A stretch of DNA of 64,000 bases from Pseudoalteromonas luteoviolacea NCIMB 1942 (GTDB lineage: Bacteria; Pseudomonadota; Gammaproteobacteria; Enterobacterales; Alteromonadaceae). A program made the translations under genes and the position numbers. The notes under the pieces were generated by a model. That model made no database searches, was not told where the DNA came from, and was given only the letters and a program-made list of their open reading frames with translations. The stretch spans positions 1-64,000 of the forward strand of contig NZ_AUXT01000152.1 in NCBI RefSeq assembly GCF_001625595.1. Reading direction: 5' to 3'. Positions within the stretch are counted from its first letter, which is position 1; every line of letters begins with the position of its first letter. Positions 47,606 to 57,882 of the stretch are shown here, piece by piece.

Positions 47606-49213
47606 ATGACAGTATTAAATACATCGATTAATACGCATGACCAACAGTTTAAAGACAACCATGACGCGATGGCGTCATTGGTTGCTGATTTAAACGATAA
47701 GGTCGCAAACCTTAGTCAAGGTGGTGGTGAAGCACTCATCGCACGCCACCAAAGTCGCGGAAAGCTATTTGTCCGTGACCGTATAGACACCCTGCTCGAC
47801 GAAGGCTCTCCATTTTTAGAAATTTCACAATTTGCAGCGTTTGGTGTGTACGAGCAAGACATACCTTGTGCTGGCGTTGTTGCAGGCATTGGCCGTGTTA
47901 AAGGCGTCGAATGCATGATTGTAGGTAATGATGCAACGGTGAAAGGTGGTACATACTTTCCATTGACCGTTAAAAAGCATCTGAGAGCACAAGAAATTGC
48001 CGAGCGTTGCCACTTGCCTTGTATCTACCTTGTCGACTCTGGTGGTGCAAACCTACCCGAGCAAGATGAAGTATTCCCTGACAAACTTCACTTCGGGCGC
48101 ATCTTTTACAACCAAGCGCGCATGTCGGCAAAAGGTATACCGCAAATTGCGGTAGTAATGGGCTTGTGTACAGCTGGCGGCGCATATGTGCCAGCGATGG
48201 CAGATGAAAGCATCATCGTAAAAGAGCAAGGGACAATTTTCTTGGCTGGTCCACCTCTTGTTAAAGCCGCCACTGGCGAAGAAGTGAGTGCTGAGGACCT
48301 TGGTGGTGCTGATGTCCACTGTAAAGTATCCGGCGTAGCCGATCACTATGCAGAAAATGACGAGCATGCGCTCTCCATTGCTCGCCAATGTATTGAAAGG
48401 CTGAACCACCAACGCCCCACCCAACCTATTCTAAAAGACGTTAAACCACCCAGATATGATATCCGTGAAGTTTACGGCATTGTCGGAACAGATCTCAAAA
48501 AGCCCTTTGATGTCCGTGAAGTGATTGCACGCATTGTAGACGACTCTCAATTTGACGAGTTCAAACGCTATTTTGGTGAAACCCTAGTTACTGGGTTTGC
48601 AGAGATATTTGGCCGTCCGGTTGGTATTGTGGCCAACAATGGCATTCTATTTTCTGAGTCTGCACAAAAAGGTGCTCACTTTATTCAACTTTGTGCGCAA
48701 CGTGACATTCCACTGCTGTTTTTACAAAACATCACAGGGTTTATGGTTGGCCAGAAATATGAAGCCGAGGGTATCGCAAAGCATGGTGCCAAGATGGTAA
48801 CTGCGGTGTCTTGTGCAGACGTACCTAAATTTACCGTTTTAATCGGTGGCTCATACGGCGCTGGAAACTACGGCATGTGTGGTCGAGCATACGAGCCGAC
48901 CATGATGTGGATGTGGCCTAACGCGCGTATTTCAGTAATGGGTGGTGAGCAAGCCGCAGGCGTATTGACACAGGTTCGTCAAGATGGGTTAGCACGCAAA
49001 GGCATGAGCATGAGTGATGAAGAAGTCATTGAATTCAAAAAGCCAATTGTTGAACAGTACGAGAAACAAGGTCACCCATACTATGCGAGTGCACGACTCT
49101 GGGATGATGGCATCATCGACCCAGCCGAGACACGAAACGTATTGGGATTAGCGCTAGAGGCTGCTGCTAATGCACCGAGCAAAGAATCTAAGTTTGGTAT
49201 TTTCAGAATGTAG
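47606..49213 (+). CDS. liuB: methylcrotonyl-CoA carboxylase, carboxyltransferase subunit
   Basis: A 535-residue carboxyltransferase (beta) subunit of 3-methylcrotonyl-CoA carboxylase. The crotonase-like double domain shows '[20 protein letters not shown]', '[20 protein letters not shown]', '[20 protein letters not shown]' and '[19 protein letters not shown]', all typical of this subunit. It moves the carboxyl group from biotin on LiuD to 3-methylcrotonyl-CoA, giving 3-methylglutaconyl-CoA. The length is standard. liuC follows after 9 bases. Confidence 0.96.
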   Translation: MTVLNTSINTHDQQFKDNHDAMASLVADLNDKVANLSQGGGEALIARHQSRGKLFVRDRIDTLLDEGSPFLEISQFAAFGVYEQDIPCAGVVAGIGRVKGVECMIVGNDATVKGGTYFPLTVKKHLRAQEIAERCHLPCIYLVDSGGANLPEQDEVFPDKLHFGRIFYNQARMSAKGIPQIAVVMGLCTAGGAYVPAMADESIIVKEQGTIFLAGPPLVKAATGEEVSAEDLGGADVHCKVSGVADHYAENDEHALSIARQCIERLNHQRPTQPILKDVKPPRYDIREVYGIVGTDLKKPFDVREVIARIVDDSQFDEFKRYFGETLVTGFAEIFGRPVGIVANNGILFSESAQKGAHFIQLCAQRDIPLLFLQNITGFMVGQKYEAEGIAKHGAKMVTAVSCADVPKFTVLIGGSYGAGNYGMCGRAYEPTMMWMWPNARISVMGGEQAAGVLTQVRQDGLARKGMSMSDEEVIEFKKPIVEQYEKQGHPYYASARLWDDGIIDPAETRNVLGLALEAAANAPSKESKFGIFRM

Positions 49214-49222
49214 GGGGCGTAC

Positions 49223-50005
49223 ATGTCTGTCACTTTAAATATTACAAAAAGCAAGGTGGCGATTTTAGAATTAAGTCGCCCTGAAAAACATAATGCATTC
49301 AACGCAGAAATCATCGCAGAACTCATCAAAACAATTGAGTACGCGAATGAACTCGACGTCAGAGCTTTAGTTTTAAAGACACAAGGTAAGCACTTTTCAG
49401 CAGGTGCAGATTTGGCCTGGATGAAGTCAATGGCGGATAACAATTATGAAGAAAACATCGCCGACTCAATGGAGCTTGCAAAGTTAATGCACGTGCTGGC
49501 CAGTTCACCTCACCCTACACTTTGTTTAGTGCAAGGAGCAGCATTTGGTGGGGCGCTGGGCCTAATCGCATGCTGTGACATTGCGGTAGCGACAAGCGAC
49601 GCAAAGTTTTGCCTAAGTGAAGTTAAGCTGGGACTTATTCCGGCAGTTATCAGCCCATACGTCATCAAAGCTATTGGAGATAGACAAGCACGCCGTTACT
49701 TTTTAACAGCTGAGATATTTAAAGCTGAAAAGGCCCTTGAACTAGGTTTAATACATGAAATTGCCGATGACCTAAGTCAAAGCGAAACTCACTTTATCGA
49801 AGTGTTGCTTAATAACGGGCCAATGGCTGTGAAAAGTGCGAAGTCACTGATTGACGAAGTTGCGGGTAAACAGGTTGAAGCGTCTCTGATTGAACATACA
49901 GCTAAACGTATTGCAAAGATCCGTGTTAGTGAAGAAGGGCAAGAAGGCCTCAGCGCCTTTCTTGAAAAACGCGCACCCAATTGGCAACCTGCCACAAGCG
50001 AATAA
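49223..50005 (+). CDS. liuC: 3-methylglutaconyl-CoA hydratase
   Basis: A 260-residue crotonase that hydrates 3-methylglutaconyl-CoA to HMG-CoA. 'GKHFSAGADLAWMKSMADNN' near residue 55 and 'VQGAAFGGALGLIACCDIAV' near 103 give the oxyanion hole, and 'FCLSEVKLGLIPAVISPYVI' supplies the catalytic Glu. The 'DLAWMK' stretch is typical of methylglutaconyl-CoA hydratases. The gene sits between the two carboxylase subunit genes, the usual liu order. Confidence 0.94.
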   Translation: MSVTLNITKSKVAILELSRPEKHNAFNAEIIAELIKTIEYANELDVRALVLKTQGKHFSAGADLAWMKSMADNNYEENIADSMELAKLMHVLASSPHPTLCLVQGAAFGGALGLIACCDIAVATSDAKFCLSEVKLGLIPAVISPYVIKAIGDRQARRYFLTAEIFKAEKALELGLIHEIADDLSQSETHFIEVLLNNGPMAVKSAKSLIDEVAGKQVEASLIEHTAKRIAKIRVSEEGQEGLSAFLEKRAPNWQPATSE

Positions 50006-50015
50006 GGAGTTCAGC

Positions 50016-51959
50016 ATGTTGAAAAAGATTTTAATCGCTAACCGTGGTGAAATTGCTTGTCGTGTTATGCGCACTGCAAAACGATTAGGAATGAGCACTG
50101 TCGCGGTCTACTCAGACGCTGACGCAAATTCACTTCACGTACAAAATGCGGACGAAGCTTACTGCATTGGCGCAGCTCCCAGTAAAGATTCCTACTTGGT
50201 TAGCGAACGTATTTTGGAAGTCGCAAAACAAAGTGGTGCAGATTGCATTCACCCAGGTTATGGTTTTCTTTCAGAAAACGACGCCTTTGCTAACGCATGT
50301 GATGATAACAATATTGTTTTTGTGGGTCCGCCTGCGAGTGCCATTGAAGCTATGGGTTCGAAAACTCGCGCAAAAGAGATCATGGCACAGGCCAGTGTGC
50401 CTCTAGTACCTGGCTATTACGGTCAACAGCAAGATACTGAATTTTTAACTGCCGAAGCCGAGAAAGTTGGTTACCCTGTACTCATCAAGGCGGCTTTTGG
50501 CGGCGGTGGTAAAGGCATGCGCGTAGTGAGAAGCGCGGATGAATTCCTCAGTGCACTGGAAGGTGCTAAACGTGAGGCGCTCGCAAGCTTTGGTAACGAC
50601 CTAGTTTTGTTAGAACGCTTTGTTGATAAGCCTCGTCATGTTGAAGTACAAGTATTTGCAGACAATCACGGTAATTGCGTTTACTTAGGTGACCGTGACT
50701 GTTCGTTGCAACGTCGCCACCAAAAGGTAATTGAAGAAGCCCCTGCACCAGACTTGAGCGATGCACTTCGCAAAGAAATGGGTGAAGCGGCTGTGCGCTG
50801 TGCACAAGCCATAAATTATCGCGGTGCGGGGACTGTTGAGTTCTTGTTGTGTGGTGATGAGTTTTTCTTTATGGAGATGAACACGCGTCTTCAAGTAGAA
50901 CACCCTGTAACAGAAATGGTGACAGGTCAGGACCTTGTAGAGTGGCAAATTCGCGTCGCCAACAATGAACACTTACCCCTTGAACAAGCTCAAATCACTT
51001 TACAAGGCCACAGCTTCGAAGCACGTATTTATGCTGAAGATCCAGAAGAGAACTTTATGCCCTACTCTGGCAATCTTGCACATTTGAGTTTCCCAGCCGC
51101 ACAACGCGGTGTGCGCATCGACACAGGTGTTCAGCAAGGCGATGAAATCAGCCCATTTTACGATCCGATGATAGCTAAACTCATTGTTCACGGTCATGAC
51201 AGGCGCACTGCCCTGCTTAAATTGCGTTCTGCTCTAAATGAAGTCCATTTAGCGGGCGTAAAAAGTAATATTGCGTTTTTGCATCACCTTGCGGAGCATC
51301 CCATCTTTATGGAAGGTGCACCTGATACGCATTTCATTGATACTCAAACGGATGAATTAACTGCCTCCAAAGCACCTAGCGATACTTTGGTATGTTTAGC
51401 AAGTATTGCTTATCTTGCACATAAACAGGCGACAAGAATGCAATCGCCATGGCAACAAGTTGGTTTCAGGCTCAATCAGCCTCGTAAACTCACCGTGCCA
51501 TTTACTGAGTATTTTGTGGTCGCACAAGCGCAAGGTCACCATTGGCAGGTGCACTATCAAGATTTTGAACATCGTGTTGAAGCCAAACTTGAAGGCCATA
51601 AGCTTACGGCAAATATCGATGGCAAGCGCCTGATTGCAGATGTACTCATCAGCGAAACTGACATCACAGTCATGTACGGCCCATATCAGCACACTTTTGA
51701 ACTCAAAACCAAGCACTATGTAAGTGAACATGAGCATCAAGAAGCGCCACTCGCAGCACCGCTAAACGGCACAGTGGTTAAGCATTTGCAAGAAATTGGC
51801 GCTCTAGTATCAAAGGGCGACCCTATCGTAGTCATTGAAGCGATGAAAATGGAATACACGCTAAATGCACCATTTAATGGCACATTATCGAGTTACTGTT
51901 TTGATGAGGGAGAGCTCGTCAGTCATGGGGCGATGCTCGCTATCGTAGAGGAAGCATGA
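50016..51959 (+). CDS. liuD: methylcrotonyl-CoA carboxylase, biotin carboxylase subunit
   Basis: A 647-residue alpha subunit. The biotin-carboxylase domain starts 'KILIANRGEIACRVMRTAKR', with the ATP-grasp Gly-rich 'IKAAFGGGGKGMRVV' near residue 160 and 'EFFFMEMNTRLQVEHPVTEM' near 285. The C-terminal carrier domain has the biotin Lys in 'VIEAMKMEYTL' near 607. It carboxylates its own biotin with ATP and bicarbonate and hands the group to LiuB. The ATG at 50016, preceded by AAGGAG, begins the conserved domain; in-frame upstream codons lie inside liuC. liuE starts one base after its stop. Confidence 0.96.
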   Translation: MLKKILIANRGEIACRVMRTAKRLGMSTVAVYSDADANSLHVQNADEAYCIGAAPSKDSYLVSERILEVAKQSGADCIHPGYGFLSENDAFANACDDNNIVFVGPPASAIEAMGSKTRAKEIMAQASVPLVPGYYGQQQDTEFLTAEAEKVGYPVLIKAAFGGGGKGMRVVRSADEFLSALEGAKREALASFGNDLVLLERFVDKPRHVEVQVFADNHGNCVYLGDRDCSLQRRHQKVIEEAPAPDLSDALRKEMGEAAVRCAQAINYRGAGTVEFLLCGDEFFFMEMNTRLQVEHPVTEMVTGQDLVEWQIRVANNEHLPLEQAQITLQGHSFEARIYAEDPEENFMPYSGNLAHLSFPAAQRGVRIDTGVQQGDEISPFYDPMIAKLIVHGHDRRTALLKLRSALNEVHLAGVKSNIAFLHHLAEHPIFMEGAPDTHFIDTQTDELTASKAPSDTLVCLASIAYLAHKQATRMQSPWQQVGFRLNQPRKLTVPFTEYFVVAQAQGHHWQVHYQDFEHRVEAKLEGHKLTANIDGKRLIADVLISETDITVMYGPYQHTFELKTKHYVSEHEHQEAPLAAPLNGTVVKHLQEIGALVSKGDPIVVIEAMKMEYTLNAPFNGTLSSYCFDEGELVSHGAMLAIVEEA

Positions 51960-51960
51960 T

Positions 51961-52869
51961 ATGCCAAATTATCCGACTCAAGTGAAAATTGTTGAAGTTG
52001 GCGCACGTGACGGCCTGCAAAACGAAGCCGCAGTTTCAACCGCTGACAAAGTGAAATTGCTCAATGCTCTCGCTGATGCTGGCCTTAAACACCTTGAAGC
52101 CGGCGCATTTGTGTCACCCAAATGGGTGCCACAAATGGCAGACTCCGCAGATGTGATACAAGGCTTAACTCGGCATGACCATGTTGAAATAAGCGCGTTA
52201 ACACCTAACTTGAAAGGTGCCGAGTTCGCGCTTGCAAATAAAGTCGACGAATTTGCAATTTTTACTGCCGCAAGTGAAGCTTTTACTCAAAAGAACATTA
52301 ACTGCTCAATAGAAGAAAGCATAGAACGCTTTCGGCCAGTCGTTGAACTTGCTCAAAAAAACAACATAAAAGTAAGAGGTTATGTTAGCTGTATCGCTGG
52401 CTGCCCATATCAAGGTGAAGTAGACCCAGAGCAAGTTTTATCGGTCTGTAAACAATTATTGGCACTTGGCTGCTATGAGATAAGCCTTGGCGATACGATT
52501 GGTGTTGGAACGGCAAATCAAATAGAAAACCTACTTAGCTTGCTACTCGAACATATCCCAACTCAAAGGCTTGCAGTGCATTTTCATGACACGTATGGAC
52601 AAGCCCTAGCAAATATTCACAAAGCGCTTGAAATGGGGATCTCGACTATTGATAGCGCGGTCGCGGGGCTCGGTGGTTGCCCTTACGCAAAAGGCGCGTC
52701 AGGAAATGTTGCCACTGAGGATGTTATTTACTTACTCCAAGGACTTGGCATTCGTACCGAAATTGATTTAGAAAGGCTTGCAAAAGCAGGTTGGCAAATT
52801 TGCGATGCACTCAATAAGGCACCTGTTAGCAAGGTATCTTTAGCACTTAAAAATACCTGCCAATCTTAA
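51961..52869 (+). CDS. liuE: hydroxymethylglutaryl-CoA lyase
   Basis: A 302-residue TIM-barrel lyase that splits HMG-CoA into acetoacetate and acetyl-CoA. '[13 protein letters not shown]' (about residues 9-21) holds the catalytic Arg-Asp, '[13 protein letters not shown]' near 206 the metal-binding His pair, and '[17 protein letters not shown]' near 239-251 the flexible-loop Cys. Length is standard. It follows liuD with one base between stop and start, so translation is coupled. Confidence 0.95.
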   Translation: MPNYPTQVKIVEVGARDGLQNEAAVSTADKVKLLNALADAGLKHLEAGAFVSPKWVPQMADSADVIQGLTRHDHVEISALTPNLKGAEFALANKVDEFAIFTAASEAFTQKNINCSIEESIERFRPVVELAQKNNIKVRGYVSCIAGCPYQGEVDPEQVLSVCKQLLALGCYEISLGDTIGVGTANQIENLLSLLLEHIPTQRLAVHFHDTYGQALANIHKALEMGISTIDSAVAGLGGCPYAKGASGNVATEDVIYLLQGLGIRTEIDLERLAKAGWQICDALNKAPVSKVSLALKNTCQS

Positions 52870-52903
52870 CAATAAGACAATATTGACAACGAGGAGTGGG
52901 CTA

Positions 52904-53602
52904 ATGGCCGGTTTCGATAAAGTAGTTTCCAGCTACGCAGAAGCGATGGAGGGTCTTAAAGATGGAGACACCATCATCGCAGGTGGTTTTGGGCTATGTG
53001 GTATTCCAGAAGGTTTGATTGCTGAAATTAAGCGCAAGCAAACTAAAGAGCTGACAGTTGTATCTAACAACTGTGGTGTTGATGATTTTGGGCTAGGTAT
53101 TTTGCTTCATGATCGCCAGATCAAAAAAATCATTGCGTCATACGTCGGTGAGAATGCCTTGTTCGAGCAACAGCTACTTGATGGCATCATCGATGTAGAA
53201 TTAACTCCACAGGGTACATTAGCTGAAAAGATGCGCGCCGGTGGTGCAGGCATTCCTGGCTTCTACACCGCAACTGGCTACGGTACTCCCGTTGCAGAAG
53301 GGAAAGAAGTCAAAGAATTTGACGGTCGCCCGTATATTCTTGAAGAATCTATTACTGGTGAGTTTGCAATTGTTAAAGCGTGGAAAGCAGATCGCTATGG
53401 CAACCTTGTTTTCCGACACACTGCAATGAACTTCAACCCAATGGCAGCGACAGCTGGTAAGATTACTGTGGTAGAAGTGGAAGAAATTGTTGAGCCTGGT
53501 GAACTTGAGCCAAGCCAAATTCACACCGCTGGTATTTATGTCAATCGCGTTATCAAAGGCAACTTTGAAAAACGCATCGAACGTGTAACAACGCGCAAGT
53601 AA
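52904..53602 (+). CDS. 3-oxoacid CoA-transferase subunit A
   Basis: A 232-residue alpha subunit of succinyl-CoA:acetoacetate CoA-transferase. '[20 protein letters not shown]' near residue 25 is the CoA-binding pattern, with '[11 protein letters not shown]' and '[15 protein letters not shown]' following. Together with subunit B it turns acetoacetate made by LiuE into acetoacetyl-CoA, which the thiolase can cleave. GAGGAG eight bases before the ATG at 52904 fixes the start; the frame extends upstream without one. It lies 34 bases after liuE, so it is in the same operon. Confidence 0.93.
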   Translation: MAGFDKVVSSYAEAMEGLKDGDTIIAGGFGLCGIPEGLIAEIKRKQTKELTVVSNNCGVDDFGLGILLHDRQIKKIIASYVGENALFEQQLLDGIIDVELTPQGTLAEKMRAGGAGIPGFYTATGYGTPVAEGKEVKEFDGRPYILEESITGEFAIVKAWKADRYGNLVFRHTAMNFNPMAATAGKITVVEVEEIVEPGELEPSQIHTAGIYVNRVIKGNFEKRIERVTTRK

Positions 53603-53612
53603 GGAGATCACC

Positions 53613-54275
53613 ATGGCTTTAAATCGTGAACAAATTGCAATGCGCGTCGCGCAAGAATTACAAGATGGGTATTACGTAAATCTTGGTATCGGTATTCCTA
53701 CTCTTGTCGCAAACTATGTACCGAGCAATATGGAAGTAATGCTTCAGTCTGAAAACGGCCTGTTAGGTATGGGTCCGTACCCAGTTGAAGACCAAGTTGA
53801 CGCAGATATGATCAACGCGGGTAAAGAAACCGTGACAGCTGCTACAGGAGCAGCTATTTTTAATAGCGCGGAAAGCTTTGCCATGATACGTGGTGGTCAT
53901 GTAGACTTAACGGTATTAGGTGCATTTGAAGTGGATCAGAACGGTAATATTGCATCGTGGATGATCCCGAAAAAGTTAATCAAAGGCATGGGTGGCGCGA
54001 TGGACCTTGTCGCTGGCGCACAGAATATTGTTGTGACCATGACCCATGCTAGCAAACACGGCGATTCCAAATTACTTGAGTCATGCGCATTGCCATTGAC
54101 TGGGGTAAATTGTGTGAAAAAGATTGTCACAGACCTTGCTGTGTTAGAAGTAAAAGATGGCGCATTTCATTTGCTTGAGCGTGCGCCAGGTGTTAGTGTT
54201 GATGAAATTATCAGCAAAACTGCGGGTAAACTTATCGTCGATGGCGATATTCCAGAAATGCAGTTTGCAGAATAG
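53613..54275 (+). CDS. 3-oxoacid CoA-transferase subunit B
   Basis: A 220-residue beta subunit. 'YYVNLGIGIPTLVANYVP' near residue 20 and the catalytic Glu in 'LQSENGLLGMGPYP' near 47 are clear, and the C-terminal 'MTHASKHGDSKLLESCALPL' matches the family. It starts 10 bases after subunit A, behind AAGGAG. With liuE and the thiolase it completes leucine to acetyl-CoA. Confidence 0.95.
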   Translation: MALNREQIAMRVAQELQDGYYVNLGIGIPTLVANYVPSNMEVMLQSENGLLGMGPYPVEDQVDADMINAGKETVTAATGAAIFNSAESFAMIRGGHVDLTVLGAFEVDQNGNIASWMIPKKLIKGMGGAMDLVAGAQNIVVTMTHASKHGDSKLLESCALPLTGVNCVKKIVTDLAVLEVKDGAFHLLERAPGVSVDEIISKTAGKLIVDGDIPEMQFAE

Positions 54276-54588
54276 ATTAATCAATATGGTCACAGACCTA
54301 GTCAATAGCTAGCATAAATGTACCGACCTCATTCCCAGTGCCAAAGGCGCTGAGTTACCCAAAATCCCTCGTAAGAGGGATTTTTTTTATCCTCCTTTCG
54401 TATCATAGGTTTATTTCAAAATAAGCCAAGTCGTTTGACGCACAATTGCACATCACAACATTTTGTAACACTTCCTCGTCATACTTACCCTTGAGAAACT
54501 CCGCACGGCCTCCATATTGGTAGTTGTGTGTTAAACGTTTTTTATCTAGCAAGAATAAAACTAGTAAGTAAACTTTAAAGAGGTGACT
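54276..54588. other. intergenic region between CoA-transferase and htpX
   Basis: 313 bases holding the liu operon terminator (54362-54388) and the htpX promoter. No other coding or structured element seen. Confidence 0.5.
54362..54388 (+). terminator. liu operon terminator
   Basis: AAATCCCTC / GAGGGATTT with a 4-base loop, followed by a run of eight T. A textbook rho-independent terminator 87 bases after the CoA-transferase B stop. Confidence 0.9.
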
Positions 54589-55437
54589 ATGAAACGCGTG
54601 TTACTTTTCTTAGCGACAAACTTAGCCATCATGGTGGTTTTGTCCATTATCTTATCTATCCTAGGGGTCTCCTCTAGAAGCTATGCCGGTATGCTGACTA
54701 TTGCTGCTGTATTTGGCTTTGGTGGTGCCTTTATCTCACTGTATATTTCTAAGTGGATGGCAAAGAAATCAACTGGTGCGTATGTCATCGATCAACCTCG
54801 CAATGAGACTGAACATTGGCTTGTGAGAACGGTCGCCGAACAAGCGCAAAAAGCGGGTATTAAAATGCCTGAAGTCGCAATTTACGACAGCCCAGAGATC
54901 AATGCTTTCGCTACAGGCCCTAGCAAGAATGACAGTCTCGTAGCTGTCAGCAGCGGACTTTTAGCGGGAATGAGTCAAAGTGAAGCTGAAGCTGTATTGG
55001 CCCATGAAGTGTCACATGTTGCAAATGGTGATATGGTCACACTGACGCTGATCCAAGGCGTTGTAAATACGTTCGTGATCTTTATTTCTAAAGTGCTTGC
55101 AAATATCGTTGACGGGTTCTTAAATGGCGATGAAGAAAGTGAAGGGTTCAGCTGGACATATATGATCTTCGATATCATATTCCAAATTCTATTTGGCTTC
55201 CTCGCTTCGATGATTGTGGCGTACTTTAGCCGTAAACGCGAATATGCAGCGGATAAAGGGGCTGCTGACCTTGTGGGTGCGCACAAAATGAAAGCAGCAT
55301 TAGAGCGTCTTCGCAGCAATCAAGAATCGAAACTTGAAGGCTCAATGATGGCGTTTGGCATTGCTTCGGGTAAAAGTGTGATGGACCTTTTTGCTTCTCA
55401 CCCTCCACTTGAGCAAAGAATTGCTGCATTGTCATAA
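54589..55437 (+). CDS. htpX: membrane zinc metalloprotease HtpX
   Basis: A 282-residue M48 inner-membrane protease that removes damaged membrane proteins alongside FtsH. Two N-terminal helices (about 5-25 and 32-52), the zinc motif '[16 protein letters not shown]' (HEVSH at about 140-144), two more helices (about 155-172 and 193-213) and the zinc-binding Glu in '[19 protein letters not shown]' are all present. '[16 protein letters not shown]' ends it, as usual. AAAGAGG ahead of the ATG at 54589 sets the start over a GTG two codons earlier. Single gene with a terminator at 55472. Confidence 0.96.
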   Translation: MKRVLLFLATNLAIMVVLSIILSILGVSSRSYAGMLTIAAVFGFGGAFISLYISKWMAKKSTGAYVIDQPRNETEHWLVRTVAEQAQKAGIKMPEVAIYDSPEINAFATGPSKNDSLVAVSSGLLAGMSQSEAEAVLAHEVSHVANGDMVTLTLIQGVVNTFVIFISKVLANIVDGFLNGDEESEGFSWTYMIFDIIFQILFGFLASMIVAYFSRKREYAADKGAADLVGAHKMKAALERLRSNQESKLEGSMMAFGIASGKSVMDLFASHPPLEQRIAALS

Positions 55438-55853
55438 ATCACGATGTAAACATTTTGTATACACAATAACCAAAGGCCCACTCGGGCCTTTTCCAAGACG
55501 ATTTACAATTAATTAAATTTAGTCATTTATCGCCACGTCATTTTCCCAAATCCGTTATAAAAAATAATATTGTTATACGACAAGGGCATATAGAGTTCGT
55601 AACCTTTACTTAAGTCGAAAGTAGCATTCAAACAAATCTCTTATAATTAAATCCAGTAAATACTACGTAGTATTTTTAAACAAAATGGCTTTATCCTCAA
55701 ATTAAGGTTAAAAATTAACCTTAATTTAATTGTAATATTAATTTAAACCATACTTTTTGCGTGTATCCATACCGGGCCCATTTGTTTAAAATATGTAACT
55801 CATTTTATTGACATAATAGCAATATTAAATTTCACATAAGGTAAAAAAGAAGT
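55438..55853. other. AT-rich intergenic region upstream of the dCache chemoreceptor
   Basis: 416 bases containing the htpX terminator and then a very AT-rich stretch with TTAACCTTAATTTAATTG-like repeats at about 55705-55745, which read as AAGGTTAAAAATTAACCTT inverted repeat. No coding frame is seen; the rest is presumably promoter DNA. Confidence 0.4.
55472..55493 (+). terminator. htpX terminator
   Basis: AAAGGCCC / GGGCCTTT with a 4-base loop, ending in TTTT, 35 bases after the htpX stop. Confidence 0.8.
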
Positions 55854-57848
55854 ATGCTAATCAAAACCCGATTACTCATTTCATTTATGCTTATTGGCTT
55901 AGTGCCAGCGGGCATACTCGCGATGATTTCACTGTGGACTGCGTCTTCGGCGCTTGAGGAACAGGCATACAATCAGCTCACATCCATTAAACACATCAAA
56001 CACAAGCAAATCGATGACTACTTAACGGCTCGAAAAGGTGACTTGTCGGTCATCGCCAAAAAATGGCAACTGGTTGTCCAACAAAATTCAGGTCAAACTA
56101 ACGCTCAACTCGCGCATAATTATCACTCTCTTTTCGACACCTTTATCAATGAAAAAGGGTTCTACGACCTGTTTGTAATAGAGCGTAACGGGTTGATAAG
56201 TTATACCGTTGCGAGAGAATCAGATTATCAGACGAACCTTATAACTGGTCCTTACCGAGATTCAGGTCTAGCAGATCTTTTTAACCGTGTAGTGACCTCA
56301 AATCAATTTGTGATTTCGGATTACAGCCCGTACGCCCCGAGCAACCAAGAACCAGCAGCGTTTATCGGTATACCTGTTGTGATTGATGGACAAGTCCATT
56401 CTGTCATGGCTCTGCAGCTATCTATAGATGCCATCAATGCTATTATGCAACAACGTGATGGTATGGGAGAAACAGGCGAGTCTTACCTTGTTGGTGATGA
56501 TTTTCGCATGCGCTCAGATTCTTATTTAGACCCAATTAACCATACCGTTATCGCGAGCTTTGCAGGTACCGTTGCAGCCAATGGAGCAGACACTGAAGCT
56601 GTCAGAAAAGGGCTTCAAGGAATTTCAGATACTGAGATCATTATCGACTATAACGGTAACCCAGTACTTTCTGCATACCTCCCCTACACTTTCTCTGGTT
56701 TACAGTGGGTTTTACTCGCAGAAGTAGATAAAGCAGAAGCTTTTGCGCCTGTTCATAAGCTGTACTGGGTAATTGCAATCATCTTTGTATTCACGGTGTT
56801 AAGTGTTGCAGTTGCTACGGTGATAATTTCACGTGCCGTACTGCGCCCGTTGGGTGGAGAACCGACTGAAATGCGTATGATCAGTGAGCGTATTGCTTCT
56901 GGTGATTTACGTGAGAACTTTGGTTCAGAGCAACACGCTATTGGTGTTTACGGTGCAATGAAGCAAATGAATACTTATTTGACTAGCGTCATTGGCACGA
57001 TTGTAGAAACCACCTCTCAGCTGGCCTCTACTGCGACACAAACAAGTGCCGCGAGCGAGCAAGCAAATGCAAGCTTACAAGAGCAGCATGCTAATATTGA
57101 GCAAGTTGCAGAAGCCATTCAGCAAACCTCTAATTCAATTGACGAAGTTGCGAACAATGCGCGTAATGTGGCTGATCTCAGTTTAGATGCTGAACAAACT
57201 TCTCTTTCTGCCAATCAGACTTTGCGCCAAACAGTCGCACAAATGGAGTCACTTAACAGTGCTGTTGAGAATTCTGAATCAGCAATTAAAGAAGTTGAAT
57301 ATAACACGCAAAACATCAGTCGCGTTATCGAGGTTATTCAAGCAGTAACAGAACAAACTAATTTACTTGCCCTGAACGCTGCAATAGAAGCCGCACGCGC
57401 AGGTGAGCACGGTCGCGGATTTGCAGTGGTTGCTGACGAAGTTCGGCAGCTTGCGCAAAAAACGCAGGCATCTACCGCGGATATTGAAACTATGATCGCT
57501 AATTTGCAATCTACCTCTCAAACCGCTGTATCTGAAATGCATGCATCAGCCGAAGCGACGAGAGAAACAATTGCGGCAGCAAATGACAGTGCGGCATTGC
57601 TAGAACAAAGCGTCAGCCAAATTAATCAAATTGCTCAGAGTGCTCAAACCATCGCGCAGGCGGCTCAAGAGCAATCTGCGACCACCGAGGAGATTTCGTA
57701 TAATGTGGATTCTATTCGACAAGCCGCGATTGATAATGCCGCGGGTGCCGACCAAGTGACTTCTGCGAGTCTTGAATTAGACAAGCAATCAAAAACCTTA
57801 AAACAAGTTACTGCGAGTTTTAAACTGCCTAACAGTTTTGGCTCATAA
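55854..57848 (+). CDS. methyl-accepting chemotaxis protein, dCache sensor
   Basis: A 664-residue chemoreceptor. Membrane helix at about 6-28, a large periplasmic double-Cache sensor (about 35-300, '[20 protein letters not shown]', '[20 protein letters not shown]', '[15 protein letters not shown]', '[10 protein letters not shown]'), second helix about 305-326, HAMP, and the signalling domain with '[20 protein letters not shown]' at the tip near 500. The second Cache part and '[17 protein letters not shown]' are typical of amino-acid or amine sensors, but no ligand is assigned. It is a single gene convergent with arsJ. Confidence 0.93.
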   Translation: MLIKTRLLISFMLIGLVPAGILAMISLWTASSALEEQAYNQLTSIKHIKHKQIDDYLTARKGDLSVIAKKWQLVVQQNSGQTNAQLAHNYHSLFDTFINEKGFYDLFVIERNGLISYTVARESDYQTNLITGPYRDSGLADLFNRVVTSNQFVISDYSPYAPSNQEPAAFIGIPVVIDGQVHSVMALQLSIDAINAIMQQRDGMGETGESYLVGDDFRMRSDSYLDPINHTVIASFAGTVAANGADTEAVRKGLQGISDTEIIIDYNGNPVLSAYLPYTFSGLQWVLLAEVDKAEAFAPVHKLYWVIAIIFVFTVLSVAVATVIISRAVLRPLGGEPTEMRMISERIASGDLRENFGSEQHAIGVYGAMKQMNTYLTSVIGTIVETTSQLASTATQTSAASEQANASLQEQHANIEQVAEAIQQTSNSIDEVANNARNVADLSLDAEQTSLSANQTLRQTVAQMESLNSAVENSESAIKEVEYNTQNISRVIEVIQAVTEQTNLLALNAAIEAARAGEHGRGFAVVADEVRQLAQKTQASTADIETMIANLQSTSQTAVSEMHASAEATRETIAAANDSAALLEQSVSQINQIAQSAQTIAQAAQEQSATTEEISYNVDSIRQAAIDNAAGADQVTSASLELDKQSKTLKQVTASFKLPNSFGS

Positions 57849-57850
57849 GT

Positions 57851-57882
57851 AAAAAAGAGCAAGCGCTTAACTGCGCTTGCTC
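57851..57882 (-). terminator. arsJ terminator
   Basis: GAGCAAGCGC / GCGCTTGCTC, a perfect 10-base-pair stem with a 6-base loop, followed on the minus strand by TTTTTT. It overlaps the arsJ stop codon and separates arsJ from the convergent chemoreceptor gene. Confidence 0.85.
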
